Assembly: GCF_030811535.1 (NCBI RefSeq)
Contig: NZ_JAUSQX010000001.1
Location: forward strand, 1,550,001 to 1,614,000
DNA: 64,000 nt
DNA from: Trueperella bonasi
GTDB taxonomy: Bacteria > Actinomycetota > Actinomycetes > Actinomycetales > Actinomycetaceae
Direction of reading: 5' to 3'
In this document: positions 27,184 to 36,521 of the stretch, one piece after another
Layout of the letters: the number at the start of each line of letters is the position of its first letter
Numbering within the stretch: position 1 is the first letter of the stretch
Made by a program: the position numbers and the translations under genes
The notes under the pieces: generated by a model
Database searches by the model: none
What the model saw: the letters and a program-made list of their open reading frames with translations, nothing else
What the model was told of the DNA's origin: nothing

Positions 27184-27210
27184 ACGGCGGCCAACCGAAG
27201 CCAGCCGCCG
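27184..27210 (-). terminator. Terminator after tRNA-Lys
   Basis: On the reverse strand CGGCGGC and GCCGCCG pair across an inner GGCTTCGGTTGG loop, followed by TTTTG. It serves the tRNA and separates it from the helicase gene. Confidence 0.7.
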
Positions 27211-27217
27211 CTATCCG

Positions 27218-27291
27218 TACATCGCCTGGGACTCGAACCCAGAACCCCCTGATTAAGAGTCAGGTGCTCTAGCCAGTTGAGCTAGCGATGC
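27218..27291 (-). tRNA. tRNA-Lys (CTT)
   Basis: 74 bases fold as a standard cloverleaf: acceptor GCATCGC with GCGATGT (one G-T pair), D stem GCTC/GAGC, anticodon stem CCTGA/TCAGG around CTCTTAA, and T stem CTGGG/CCCAG with TTCGAGT. Discriminator is A and CCA is not encoded. Confidence 0.95.
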
Positions 27292-27437
27292 GCAACGATG
27301 TTTAACTCTAGTTCCATGCCCAAGCTCGGAGCAAATCAATATCGCCAGTTTTGCTTGTGAACTCGCGCACGTGACCCCTTGAGGCGGATCTAGTGAAACA
27401 CGATTTACCCACACATTAACAGCCGAAATAAACTAGA

Positions 27438-28376
27438 GTGACAAACGTGGCTACACCTAAAGTTTTTCTAGCAACGTCCGAATACCTGCCCAACCTCGAT
27501 CAGGATGAGCAGGATCTGCCAGATGCGCTTCGCGACCGCGGGATCGAGCCCGTCGTCGCCGTTTGGAACGATCCGGGCGTGAACTGGGGTGAAGCAGACC
27601 TCGTCGTCGTTCGATCCGTTCGTGACTATGCGAAGGACCCGCAAGCATTCATCACATGGGCCAAGTCTATTCCACGCATCGCCAACTCGGCGACCACCAT
27701 GGAATGGAACATGGATAAGCACTACATGCAGGCGCTAGAGAAACTAGGGCTGCCCGTCATCCCAACCACCTGGCTCGAACCGGCACACAAGCTCTCCAAG
27801 CAGCAAATCCATTCGCGCTTTCCAGCGCATGGTGACTTTGTGATCAAGCCGGCGGTCTCCTCGGGAGGGCGCGGTACAGGGCGGTACACGGCCACCGACG
27901 CGAAATCGCGCTCCGAAGCGATCGAGCACGCGCAATACGAACTTGAAATGGGGCGCACTGTGATGGTGCAGCGCTACCTCGAAGAAATCGATGTGGCCGG
28001 GGAAACTTCACTGATTTACCTCAACGGGCTCAGCTCATACCAGGTGGAAAAGGAGCCCATGCTCCACCCGCGCTACCGCAACCCGATCGATTCTGGCGTG
28101 ATGGAAGAAGTTGCACACTCCACCGATGCCTCCGAGGAATCTTGGCGGTGGGGCGAACGCATCCGGCAAGCCCTGCATGCGCATATTAAGAACATGTCCG
28201 GGCGCGACGAGCTCTTGCTGTTCAACCGTGTGGATCTGGTTCGCGGTGCGCCGGAATCGCCCGAAGAGTTCTACGTCATGGAAATTTCACTCATTGACGG
28301 CTCGCTATACCTATCCTCAGACGAGGATCACCTGACCCGGTTCGCTGACGCGATTCAGATGCGTGCGTTCTGGTAA
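27438..28376 (+). CDS. ATP-grasp domain protein (RimK/D-Ala ligase-like)
   Basis: 312-residue cytosolic protein with an N-terminal Rossmann-like lobe (residues 5-90: PNLDQDEQDLPDALRDRGIE) and an ATP-grasp fold. Seen are DFVIKPAVSSGGRGTGRY for nucleotide binding, VMVQRYLEEIDVAGETSLIY and a C-terminal FYVMEISLIDGSLYL with the metal-binding Glu. Relatives ligate an amine to a carboxylate, as in cycloserine and peptide ligases, but the substrate is not predictable. The start may be GTG 27438 or GTG 27447; no ribosome-binding site is visible and TAAACT lies at 27429-27434, so the leader is very short. Confidence 0.8.
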   Translation: MTNVATPKVFLATSEYLPNLDQDEQDLPDALRDRGIEPVVAVWNDPGVNWGEADLVVVRSVRDYAKDPQAFITWAKSIPRIANSATTMEWNMDKHYMQALEKLGLPVIPTTWLEPAHKLSKQQIHSRFPAHGDFVIKPAVSSGGRGTGRYTATDAKSRSEAIEHAQYELEMGRTVMVQRYLEEIDVAGETSLIYLNGLSSYQVEKEPMLHPRYRNPIDSGVMEEVAHSTDASEESWRWGERIRQALHAHIKNMSGRDELLLFNRVDLVRGAPESPEEFYVMEISLIDGSLYLSSDEDHLTRFADAIQMRAFW

Positions 28377-28516
28377 CCCTGCGCCGGCGGTGAGGCTGCA
28401 CCGGCGGTGCGCCCGCTCGGGCAGTGGTTCTGCTTCGGTGATCGTATTCACCGTGGGCAATTTCGTGGTGGCAAAGAATCGTTGGTATAGTTTTCTATCG
28501 TTGCATCTGAGCACAT

Positions 28517-28592
28517 GGTGCCTGTAGCTCAGTGGTAGAGCACCTGGTTGTGGTCCAGGATGTCGCGGGTTCAATCCCCGTCAGGCACCCCA
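28517..28592 (+). tRNA. tRNA-His (GTG)
   Basis: Includes the extra 5' G(-1) typical of tRNA-His, paired with discriminator C; acceptor GTGCCTG/CAGGCAC, anticodon loop with GTG in CCTGG-TTGTGGT-CCAGG, T arm CGGGTTCAATCCCCG, and an encoded 3' CCA. Confidence 0.95.
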
Positions 28593-28593
28593 C

Positions 28594-28622
28594 GAGGCGG
28601 ATCTTCGGATCCGCCTCTTTTG
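28594..28622 (+). terminator. Terminator after tRNA-His
   Basis: GAGGCGGATC-TTCG-GATCCGCCTC followed by TTTT: a perfect 10-base stem with a stable TTCG tetraloop. Confidence 0.9.
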
Positions 28623-28641
28623 GTGCCACTATCGCCAGATC

Positions 28642-28715
28642 CGTGAAAAAAGCATGATCCTGGCGCCTTGCATCGACGTTCAGGCCCAAAACCGCGGTTT
28701 TGCGGGTTGATTTTC
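28642..28715 (+). repeat. Second dispersed repeat family, copy 2
   Basis: Ungapped counterpart of 13010-13083 (about 50 of 74 identities by hand). It lies in the spacer between the tRNA-His terminator and the APH-type kinase gene; the rest of that spacer (28716-28832) shows no gene. Confidence 0.5.
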
Positions 28716-28844
28716 CCGCCACGTGGGCCGCCCGGGGTCCGCCAAGTGGGCCGCCGTGCCCGCTCGCAAGAAATTAACGGAGTCCAGCCTTAGAAAACTC
28801 TCATCTGTAGCGACTTTCGCCCACAATTATGGTGGAATGACTCC

Positions 28845-30410
28845 ATGACTCAATCTCCGGACCGGTACGACCAGCATCGAGCTCGCGATCACGCTTACAT
28901 GGTGGCGGCCGAACACGGCACGGAAGCGATAACCGAACCCTCAAGCACCATAAGCGGCGAGCGCGGCATTGAGCCTGGTATCGAACCCGGTATCGAACCC
29001 GGCACGGAGCCTAACGATGGTCACGGCATGGCCGCTAACACCGGCACCAGCAACGATCCCACCGCCAACCCACCGCAAACGATCGACACGAGCGCCGAAG
29101 TGGCAGCATTCCTAGTCTCACCAGAGGCCAGATCGATAGTGGAAGCGGCAATCGAGTCACTCGGATGGACCCTCGTCGACTATTCAACCGATAAGCCGTA
29201 CCTGCGCCCAGGAGCAGGCGTTTCTGTGGGATATTTCGTCACGGCCCGCGCAACAGACCGCGAATTTTCCACCTACCTCACAGCCTCCACCGAAAAAGTT
29301 GATACCTCTAACGCCGTCCTCACCTTCACCGACCCTAGCGGAATTGTGGTCGACCCGATTCACGTCTGGCAATTCCCACACGATCCCTCGTTGCCCGGTC
29401 TGCCTGAGGCAACGCACGCTCAGCACATGAGCCAGAAGCTTGGTATCCCCAACCTGACGGCCGACATCATTGTTTACCGGCCAACCAGGCGCGCTGTCGT
29501 CGAATATAAAAAGGACGGCCAGTCGGTTGCTTTCGGTAAAGTCCTCCACCCGGAAACTGGACGCGAACTTGTGCGCCGTACTAACGCCGTCGCCGAGGGA
29601 AAAACACCCATCCCAGCCGTCGTCTACTCCACAGACACCGGGATAGTGATCTCGGAAACCGCCCGCGGGCACTCCTTTTCCAACGAAATCGCATTCCGCA
29701 CCGACCAGGCGAAAATCAAAATCGTAGAATTCGAACGGATCCTCGATTCCCTCAGCCCGGCCGTGGCAGCCCTCAACGAGCATTCCTCGTGGGCAAAACG
29801 CATCCACCACTACGCGAAAACCGCACGCGAAATCCTGCCCGCCTACGCCAGCGACATTGACCGAATCACCAAGATGGTCACCGAAATTATTAACGCGGAC
29901 TACGGCGGCCCAGACGTGGCCACACACGGCGACTTTTTCGAAGCCAATATTTTGATCGACGACGACGGCCGGCTCACCCTCATCGATCTCGACCACGTTG
30001 GACCAGGTAAACGCAACGACGATTGGGGATGCCTGCTCGCACACGTGTCCGTGCTACCTTTCCTTACCGAGGCGCACTGGGTGGAAGCACATCCTTCCGA
30101 GCCCTACCGTGAGCGCCTCGAATACTTAAACCCAGGTGGAATGCGATGCAGCTTCTACCCGCGTTCCGAAGAAGTGCTCGAGGCCTGGTGTGCCTACCTT
30201 GAAACGCGCACTAACGCCTACGATCTGTATGCGCGAACGACGGCGGTGGCGCTGTCGATGGCGTCAAACTCGGACGTGAATAGTTCTCCGCGTGAGGCGG
30301 AAGCGCGCATGCGCAGGGTGCTGTGGTGGGAAGAGCGTACGCGATCGAAAGCACCCGGAGCATACAAACAACCCGCACGCCCACCGCGCAATGGCAAGTC
30401 AGATCGGTGA
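28845..30410 (+). CDS. Phosphotransferase of the aminoglycoside phosphotransferase/kinase-like fold
   Basis: 521 residues. The catalytic signature THGDFFEANILIDDDGRLTL followed by IDLDHVGPGKRNDDWG gives the HGD-x4-N loop and the metal-binding Asp of APH/choline-kinase-type enzymes. The N-lobe lysine is probably in VVEYKKDGQSVAFGKV. Residues 40-60 hold a short repeat, GIEPGIEPGIEPGTEP, inside a long low-complexity N-terminal tail (1-80). The substrate is unknown; a sugar or small metabolite kinase is as likely as resistance. TGGAAT ends six bases before the ATG and no ribosome-binding site is seen. It is convergent with the response regulator gene. Confidence 0.75.
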   Translation: MTQSPDRYDQHRARDHAYMVAAEHGTEAITEPSSTISGERGIEPGIEPGIEPGTEPNDGHGMAANTGTSNDPTANPPQTIDTSAEVAAFLVSPEARSIVEAAIESLGWTLVDYSTDKPYLRPGAGVSVGYFVTARATDREFSTYLTASTEKVDTSNAVLTFTDPSGIVVDPIHVWQFPHDPSLPGLPEATHAQHMSQKLGIPNLTADIIVYRPTRRAVVEYKKDGQSVAFGKVLHPETGRELVRRTNAVAEGKTPIPAVVYSTDTGIVISETARGHSFSNEIAFRTDQAKIKIVEFERILDSLSPAVAALNEHSSWAKRIHHYAKTAREILPAYASDIDRITKMVTEIINADYGGPDVATHGDFFEANILIDDDGRLTLIDLDHVGPGKRNDDWGCLLAHVSVLPFLTEAHWVEAHPSEPYRERLEYLNPGGMRCSFYPRSEEVLEAWCAYLETRTNAYDLYARTTAVALSMASNSDVNSSPREAEARMRRVLWWEERTRSKAPGAYKQPARPPRNGKSDR

Positions 30411-30427
30411 CAACGCGGCGTGCTAGG

Positions 30428-31105
30428 TTAGCGCGATACGAGGCGGTATCCCATACCGCGAACGGTTTCCAACCTCGCGGTGCCGATCTTTTGCCTCAAA
30501 TAGCGAACGTAAACATCCACCACGTTCGAACCCGGATCAAAGTCGTAACCCCACACGTTATCGAGCAACTGAACGCGGGAAAGAACCTGATCTGGATGAG
30601 TCATAAAGAATTCGAGCATCGCGAACTCGCGCGCTGATAGCTCTTCCTCTTTACCGGCCACGTTGACGCGCCGCGAACGCAGGTCGAGGGTCAGATCGCC
30701 CACGGTTATGACAGTGGTGTCGCCGGAGTTGCTGGCGGACTGGTGGGCGTTTCGCAGGCGCAGGCGCACCCTGGCCAGTAGCTCCTCGAACCGGAAGGGC
30801 TTGGCCATGTAATCATCGGCACCGGATTCGAGGCCGGAGACCGTGTCCTCAACCGAGGAGCGGGCAGTCAAAATGATCACAGGGATCGAAACGCCCTGGC
30901 CGCGCGCCTGTTCGAGTACCTCGAATCCGTCCATGTCTGGAAGGCCGATATCGAGGATTGCCAGATCGTAGCCGTCGGTGAGCAGGTGGTAGACGCCGTC
31001 GCTCCCGTTGTCAGCAATGGTCGTCTGATAGCCGGCTGCTTTTAAACCCTTTGCGATGAACGAGCTGATACCCGGCTCGTCCTCGATAACAAGTATGTTT
31101 GCCAC
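30428..31105 (-). CDS. OmpR-family response regulator
   Basis: 225-residue DNA-binding regulator. The receiver domain (1-115) has the acidic pocket Glu8-Asp9, phospho-acceptor Asp52 in LAILDIGLPDMDG and the lysine in MAKPFRFEELL. The winged-helix domain (130-225) shows the typical DQVLSRVQLLDNVWGYDFDP and VRGMGYRLV ending. It lies 20 bases downstream of its cognate kinase gene. Targets are not evident; no conserved operator was found near the pair. Confidence 0.93.
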   Translation of the reverse strand: MANILVIEDEPGISSFIAKGLKAAGYQTTIADNGSDGVYHLLTDGYDLAILDIGLPDMDGFEVLEQARGQGVSIPVIILTARSSVEDTVSGLESGADDYMAKPFRFEELLARVRLRLRNAHQSASNSGDTTVITVGDLTLDLRSRRVNVAGKEEELSAREFAMLEFFMTHPDQVLSRVQLLDNVWGYDFDPGSNVVDVYVRYLRQKIGTARLETVRGMGYRLVSR

Positions 31106-31125
31106 GATAGTCCTTCCAAAAAGTA

Positions 31126-32619
31126 CTACTTATCTGATTCTACGATTATTTCGTCATCCAGCGGCAGCACCACTGAAAACGTCGATCCTTTACCAACCGT
31201 TGAGGTCAGGGCCACGTCACCACCGTGTGCTTGGGCGATTCCGGAGACGATCGACAATCCGAGGCCCGCCCCCTGCCGCGAGGGATCGACCCGGCCAAAT
31301 CGCTCAAAAATGCGGGTTTGATTTTCGGTCGCAATTCCCTCGCCCTCGTCCGCAACGGAGAGGTAGAGCTCCTTCGGCTGCGCGTGCGCCCCACCTTTGA
31401 CCTGCGCAGATAACGTGATCTTCGAACCGGCTTCCGAGAATTTCACGGCGTTGGCCGCCAGCTGCAAAATTGCCTGCAGCAGGCGCTGTGAATCACCTTC
31501 GACGACGACGGGAGCGACCACCCCGAGCTTCCAGTTGCGTTCACCCAGCTGGCGCGCATGCGAATACGCTTCGTGCATCAGATCGGTGACATCCACGGGG
31601 CCGAGCCGCAAAAAATCAGGCCGCTCGGTTTTGGCGAGTAGCACGAGATCGTCGGTAAGGCGCCGCATGCGATCGAGTTCTCCAAGAGCCAGATCACGGG
31701 TATCTTGCACGTCACCTGGATCTTCGGGGTCCATTAACTCAAGGTGCCCCTGCACGATCGTCACCGGCGTGCGTAACTCGTGCCCGGCGTCGTCGAGCAA
31801 CTGGTATTGGGAGGTAAAGGCCGCGCCCATCCGGTCAAGCATCGCGTTGAATGAGCGTGAGACGTCGGCCAGATCATCGGTGGATTGAACTTCAATCCGC
31901 TCGTCGAAATTACGTTCGGTGATGCGCGTTGTTGCTTCACGCAGGCGCTCGAGCGGGGCCATCACGCGCCCGGCAGCCCACCAGGCGGCGAAGCTCGCCC
32001 CCAAAATCGTGATAAGAGCGATCACGAGGTATGACAAAATAAATCGGCGAACCGGTAAAAGTTCCTCGCCAATGTCATGGACGAAGACGATTGCTCCCTG
32101 TTCGGTTTCACCCACGACGACGGGTACGATCAAGATGCGATAGTGCGCGGTGGCAGTTCGGGTAGCTTCCCACTCGATGAAATCGGAGGCGGTGAGCGGG
32201 GTAATGAATTCGATCAGTTCCGCATCTTCTTGCACCGGGATTCCCAAGTTGCCCTGATGGAACGTGAGCTCGCCGCCAACAAAGCCAAGCATTCCCTCGT
32301 TTTCTATGGGAATCTGCTGCTGCATGAACTGCACGATAAATTCGGCCGTGTTGGCGGGCTGATCGGCGTAGAGGGTTTCTTCGTCGGCTGTGCGCGTGGC
32401 AAATCGAACGACTTCGTCCTCTGAGTGCGCCAGGTGTGCATCGATTGAATTGACGGTGCCGCGATACTGAATCACTGAAACCAGCACGCCAACAACCGCC
32501 ATCGACACGGCGGTGATCAGGAGAATGATCGCCGCAATGCGCGAACGCACGGTACCCCAGCCAAGGGCCTTGCGCAGGCGGCCACTCGCCTTGGGCTCCT
32601 CGGATGCGTGTGATTTCAT
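31126..32619 (-). CDS. Membrane sensor histidine kinase (HAMP-HisKA-HATPase)
   Basis: 497 residues: TM1 about 29-50, extracytoplasmic sensor 51-185, TM2 about 190-212, HAMP 213-265, dimerisation/phosphoacceptor helix with DDAGHELRTPVTIVQ (H box), then ATPase boxes NAVKFSEAG (N), VADEGEGI (G1), FERFGR (F) and GAGLGLSIVSGI (G2). It is the first gene of a kinase-regulator operon. CACAAT ends six bases before the ATG without a ribosome-binding site, so translation is probably leaderless. The stimulus is unknown. Confidence 0.92.
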   Translation of the reverse strand: MKSHASEEPKASGRLRKALGWGTVRSRIAAIILLITAVSMAVVGVLVSVIQYRGTVNSIDAHLAHSEDEVVRFATRTADEETLYADQPANTAEFIVQFMQQQIPIENEGMLGFVGGELTFHQGNLGIPVQEDAELIEFITPLTASDFIEWEATRTATAHYRILIVPVVVGETEQGAIVFVHDIGEELLPVRRFILSYLVIALITILGASFAAWWAAGRVMAPLERLREATTRITERNFDERIEVQSTDDLADVSRSFNAMLDRMGAAFTSQYQLLDDAGHELRTPVTIVQGHLELMDPEDPGDVQDTRDLALGELDRMRRLTDDLVLLAKTERPDFLRLGPVDVTDLMHEAYSHARQLGERNWKLGVVAPVVVEGDSQRLLQAILQLAANAVKFSEAGSKITLSAQVKGGAHAQPKELYLSVADEGEGIATENQTRIFERFGRVDPSRQGAGLGLSIVSGIAQAHGGDVALTSTVGKGSTFSVVLPLDDEIIVESDK

Positions 32620-32659
32620 GCCGTCATTGTGCGTGACTATTGTGAGAAATAGATGAGAA

Positions 32660-33316
32660 CTATTCGAGCGTTTTCCCAGCTTCCTCGGCGCGGGTGCGGG
32701 TCAGATCGTTGGTAATCGTTTGTGCCGCTTCGCGAGCTTCATCCGACGTGGGGCCCTCGCCTTCGGGCATGAGAATTGCTCGGTAGTACCGCAGTTCGTC
32801 GATTGAATCGTAAATATCGCCGAGGGCGGTGTGATTGCCCGTCTTTTCAGGCGCCGCGAAATAGGTACGCGGATACCAGCGTTTGGCAAGTTCTTTCACG
32901 GATGAAACGTCGATAATTCTGTAGTGGAGATGGGCGTCAAGATCGGGCATGTCACGTGTAATGAAGTTGCGATCCGTGCCAACCGAATTGCCGCCTAGCG
33001 GTGCTTTGCGGGCCTCTGGTACGAGCCTTTTAATGTAATTAAGCACCTGAGTTTCAGCTTCGTTAAGCGTGGTCCCCGAATCCCATTTGTTGATCAACCC
33101 GGTTGTGGTGTGCATGTCGCGGACGAAGGGATCCATCTGCTCTACGGCTTCGGCGGACGGTTTGATCACGATGCTTAGGCCCTCGTCGAGCGGCTGCAAT
33201 TCGGCATCGGTAACGACCACGGCGATCTCAACCAGTGCATCGATCGAGAGATCAAGCCCCGTCATTTCGCAGTCGATCCAGACAATGGGCGTAGTTTGCG
33301 CAGAAAATGTACTCAC
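32660..33316 (-). CDS. orn: Oligoribonuclease
   Basis: DEDDh 3'-5' exonuclease that degrades 2-5-mer RNAs and pGpG. The 218-residue protein has IVWIDCEMTGLD (Exo I), LGGNSVGTDRNFI (Exo II) and TGNHTALGDIYDSIDELRYY (Exo III with the catalytic His and Asp). GTG 33316 is preferred: TAGGCT ends six bases before it in the leaderless arrangement seen elsewhere in the window, and a TATAAT lies a few bases farther up. An in-frame TTG at 33322 is the alternative. The gene is downstream of tRNA-Arg on the same strand. Confidence 0.94.
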   Translation of the reverse strand: MSTFSAQTTPIVWIDCEMTGLDLSIDALVEIAVVVTDAELQPLDEGLSIVIKPSAEAVEQMDPFVRDMHTTTGLINKWDSGTTLNEAETQVLNYIKRLVPEARKAPLGGNSVGTDRNFITRDMPDLDAHLHYRIIDVSSVKELAKRWYPRTYFAAPEKTGNHTALGDIYDSIDELRYYRAILMPEGEGPTSDEAREAAQTITNDLTRTRAEEAGKTLE

Positions 33317-33343
33317 GGCCAAAGCCTACATTATAAGAAGATG

Positions 33344-33416
33344 CGCCCCCAGCAGGACTCGAACCTGCGACACATGGCTTAGAAGGCCACTGCTCTATCC
33401 GCTGAGCTATGGGGGC
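33344..33416 (-). tRNA. tRNA-Arg (TCT)
   Basis: 73-base cloverleaf: acceptor GCCCCCA/TGGGGGC, D arm GCTCAGCGGATAGAGC, anticodon stem GTGGC/GCCAT-type around CTTCTAA, T arm GCAGGTTCGAGTCCTGC, discriminator G. No encoded CCA. Confidence 0.95.
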
Positions 33417-33508
33417 GTGCAAGCAAATGTTACCTTTCCCGGGGCGACGTGGGCTAATCGCGGGTGCTCTTCATCCAAATAGTGGTGTTTATAGGACACA
33501 ATAGGAGC

Positions 33509-35053
33509 GTGAGTACTCCAGCTTATTCCCGCGCACGCCTAACGGGCCTCGTGTCTCGAACACTTGAGGCTCTTAACAACGCGCACCTGCCGTTAGACAT
33601 GCCAGGATCGCGCGAGCTTTCCCGATCCCGCCAGCAGCTGATCACCCAGCTGGAAAGCCGGATTTTACCGCACCTGGAGTCTACTGAGTTACCGGCGGTG
33701 ATCGTGTTTGGCGGATCCTCGGGAGCGGGCAAGTCCACGCTCGTGAATTCGCTTGTGCGTGAGGAAATCTCGCCGGCTTCGGTACTGCGTCCCACAACTC
33801 GCACGCCCGTCGTCGTCATGCACCCAAACGATCATCCAAGGCTGAAAAACCACGCCCTGTCGAAGATGGGTAAATACGTGACAGTGGATTCGGCCATCGA
33901 AGGGGTCGTGCTCGTAGACGCCCCAGATTTGGATTCGGTGGACGATTCCAACCGCGAACTATCTGCCCGCCTGATTGACTCGGCAGACCTGTGGGTTTTT
34001 GTGACGACGGCGGCGCGGTACGGCGACGCCGTCGCCTGGGATACGCTCCAGCGCGCCAATATGCGCGGGGTTACCTGCGCGGTGGTCTTGGACCGCGTCT
34101 CGCAAAGTGCGCTCGCCACGGTCCGTAAAGATCTGGCCAAGCGCATGGGCGAGATGGGCCTGTCAGAAAGCCCGCTTTTCATTATCCCCGATGCCGGGGC
34201 TCACAGTGGCCTCCTGCCCGAAGACTACGTTCGCGAGCTGCGTGAATGGCTGGAAATTGTTGCGAAAACAAAGGCTGGGAACTCACTCGTTGATCGCACG
34301 ACGAACGCGACTTTGCCCCGGCTTCGCACGGATCTATTGTTTTTAGCGGACGCGGTGGAAGCTCAGGCCAACGCTTTGACCGACCTGAAGGACAAGGCCT
34401 ACGAAGGCGCGCAAGAACCGGTTGACAAACTCCTGACCAACATTTCAAACGGCCGCTTTGGTCAGGGCGCGCCGACGACGTCGTGGCTCTCGCTCGCCTC
34501 CACGGGCGGCCCGCTTGCGGGAATGGTCGCGAGCCGAAAGCCCGGACTCTTTGAAAGGCGGGCTGGAGCGCGCGATCACGCAATGACGACCATCTTCGAT
34601 GCGATTCTCACCTCGGCCAGAGTTGCGCTAACCCAGGGGCTGACTGCCGCGCAGGCGAACGTCAACGAGGCATGGCGAACCGACGTCGTGAACACTGAAA
34701 AGCTCCTCGAAGAAGCGAACGCCAAACTGGATATTGATCCGATTGTCAATCGGGCGCTCGCGAACTGGAAGGCGGACATTGCGGCAAAACGCGTGCAAGA
34801 CAATCCGTGGCTTGGCCCGGCCGGCTTCGCGTCGTTGATCGGGGTGGCGGCTGGCGGTATTGCCGGAGCACGCAAGGTGGCTGAGGAGCTTGGCGTCAAG
34901 GAGCTTGTTTTCGAGGCGCGGGAGGATCTCAACGATCGGGTGCGCGAGGCGCTCGATGAGCTCGTGGCCGTTTACACGAGCGTTGTCGATAAGGTGGACG
35001 TTGGTGACGCGACCACACTGCGCCTGCGCGCCAGTGAACTGTTAAACGGATAG
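33509..35053 (+). CDS. Dynamin-like GTPase, first of a tandem pair
   Basis: 514 residues. The P-loop is GGSSGAGKSTLV (68-79), the G2 threonines lie in RPTTRTPVVV, G3 is VLVDAPDLDSVDD, and a degenerate G4 (VVLDRVS) follows. A helical stalk-like region covers 280-440 and a hydrophobic segment WLGPAGFASLIGVAAGGIAG lies near 445, consistent with membrane association. GTG 33509 is chosen because CACAAT ends six bases before it. It is followed after 7 bases by a second GTPase gene; such pairs of bacterial dynamin-like proteins are thought to act together on membranes, which is inference here. Confidence 0.82.
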   Translation: MSTPAYSRARLTGLVSRTLEALNNAHLPLDMPGSRELSRSRQQLITQLESRILPHLESTELPAVIVFGGSSGAGKSTLVNSLVREEISPASVLRPTTRTPVVVMHPNDHPRLKNHALSKMGKYVTVDSAIEGVVLVDAPDLDSVDDSNRELSARLIDSADLWVFVTTAARYGDAVAWDTLQRANMRGVTCAVVLDRVSQSALATVRKDLAKRMGEMGLSESPLFIIPDAGAHSGLLPEDYVRELREWLEIVAKTKAGNSLVDRTTNATLPRLRTDLLFLADAVEAQANALTDLKDKAYEGAQEPVDKLLTNISNGRFGQGAPTTSWLSLASTGGPLAGMVASRKPGLFERRAGARDHAMTTIFDAILTSARVALTQGLTAAQANVNEAWRTDVVNTEKLLEEANAKLDIDPIVNRALANWKADIAAKRVQDNPWLGPAGFASLIGVAAGGIAGARKVAEELGVKELVFEAREDLNDRVREALDELVAVYTSVVDKVDVGDATTLRLRASELLNG

Positions 35054-35060
35054 GACGAGG

Positions 35061-36518
35061 ATGGACACGCAATCTTCACACGAGGTTATTGAGCGCCTCC
35101 AAACGCTCAAGCGTGCGGTGGCAACGGGCGGCCGATACTTCGATCCGTACGTGGCATCGCGCGCCCAGGACGATCTGCGCCGCACCCAGGAGCGGATGCG
35201 GCTCGGCATCGACACGACTGTAGCCGCGCTGGTGGGTGGTACCGGCTCTGGGAAGTCGACGATGTTCAACGCGATCACCGAGCTGAGTTTCGCGGATTCT
35301 GGAGATATTCGGCCGACGACGGAGCGGGCCGCCGCGTGCACCTTCAACGTGGACGCCGAAGAGCTGCTCGACTACCTCGAGGTGGACGAAGATAGGCGTA
35401 TTGAACACTCCTCGATCCTGACGGCGGGCAAGGATAACCTCGATGGGCTCGTGCTGTTGGATCTGCCCGATCACGATTCGGTGAAGCTTGCCCATTCCGC
35501 GCAGGTTGACCGGCTGCTGCCCATGGTTGATCTGCTCGTGTGGATTGTTGATCCGCAAAAGTATGCCGATCAGGTGCTGCATCAGGATTTTCTGGCCGGG
35601 CTTGCGGGCCGGCAAGACGCGATGGTCGTGGTGATGAATCAGATCGATCGGATTCCCGAGCCCGAACGCGCAACGATCTTGGGTGATCTGCGCAAGCTTT
35701 TGAACGATGACGGGCTTGAACGGGTGCCGATAATTTCTGCCTCCGCGCTTACCGGTGAGGGTGTGTCTGAGGTTCGCGCGAAATTGGCGGAAGCGGTGCG
35801 CGGGCAGTCCATTAACGCCCAGACGGCGGCTGCTGAACTGGACGCCATCGCGGCCCGGTTGCGGGAGAATTTGGGTGAGGTGGAACCGGATTTCTCGGAA
35901 GGTGCCGTCAATGATATTAACGATCGGATCGTGCGGGCCTCGGGTATTCCATCGGTCGTTGAGTCGATTCGGATGTCGGGCGAGTCCTATCAGGCTCCCG
36001 CTCTAGTGGTGCCCGAACAGCCGGCGAATACCATGGTGCACGCGATTCGGGACGCCTGGGTTGCATACGTGCGGCAGGGTTTGCCGCACGTGTGGCAGGA
36101 GGCAGTGGTTTCGAAGGTTTCCTCTGCCGATAAGTTCCGGCGGGAATTGGGTAACGCTATTCGAACGACGCCGCTACCTTCGATTTCGCGAGCGCCCGCG
36201 ATCGTTGGGCTCGTGTTACTGGTTGTGCTTGTACTTGGCTGTGTGGCGGTAGCGGTGTTTGCTCCGTGGGAGGTGCCCGTGCGGATCGGCGTGGGTGTTG
36301 GGGCCGCGCTCGTTGGTGTGATCGCAATGTGGCTCGGAAGAAGGGCTGTGAAGTCAAGTGCGCATCGGGCCGCCGAACGCTATGACGAAGCTATTCGCAA
36401 TGCGGTAGCAAAGACGACGGACGAGCACCTTATTGATGGCCCGCGAGGGATTTTGGAACAGCATCGAGTAACGCGAACCGAGCTGTCCTCGGAGGTGTTT
36501 TATAGGCAGCGCAGGTAG
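35061..36518 (+). CDS. Dynamin-like GTPase, second of a tandem pair
   Basis: 485 residues. P-loop GGTGSGKSTMFNAI (near 59-72), G2 RPTTERAAA, G3 VLLDLPDHDSVKL, G4 VVVMNQIDRIPE and G5-like ISASALTGEGV, all intact, in contrast to its partner. Two membrane segments around 380-430 (IVGLVLLVVLVLGCVAVAVF and the following one) anchor the C-terminus. The spacing of 7 bases to the upstream GTPase gene indicates an operon and probably a heteromeric pair. Confidence 0.85.
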   Translation: MDTQSSHEVIERLQTLKRAVATGGRYFDPYVASRAQDDLRRTQERMRLGIDTTVAALVGGTGSGKSTMFNAITELSFADSGDIRPTTERAAACTFNVDAEELLDYLEVDEDRRIEHSSILTAGKDNLDGLVLLDLPDHDSVKLAHSAQVDRLLPMVDLLVWIVDPQKYADQVLHQDFLAGLAGRQDAMVVVMNQIDRIPEPERATILGDLRKLLNDDGLERVPIISASALTGEGVSEVRAKLAEAVRGQSINAQTAAAELDAIAARLRENLGEVEPDFSEGAVNDINDRIVRASGIPSVVESIRMSGESYQAPALVVPEQPANTMVHAIRDAWVAYVRQGLPHVWQEAVVSKVSSADKFRRELGNAIRTTPLPSISRAPAIVGLVLLVVLVLGCVAVAVFAPWEVPVRIGVGVGAALVGVIAMWLGRRAVKSSAHRAAERYDEAIRNAVAKTTDEHLIDGPRGILEQHRVTRTELSSEVFYRQRR

Positions 36519-36521
36519 CCG

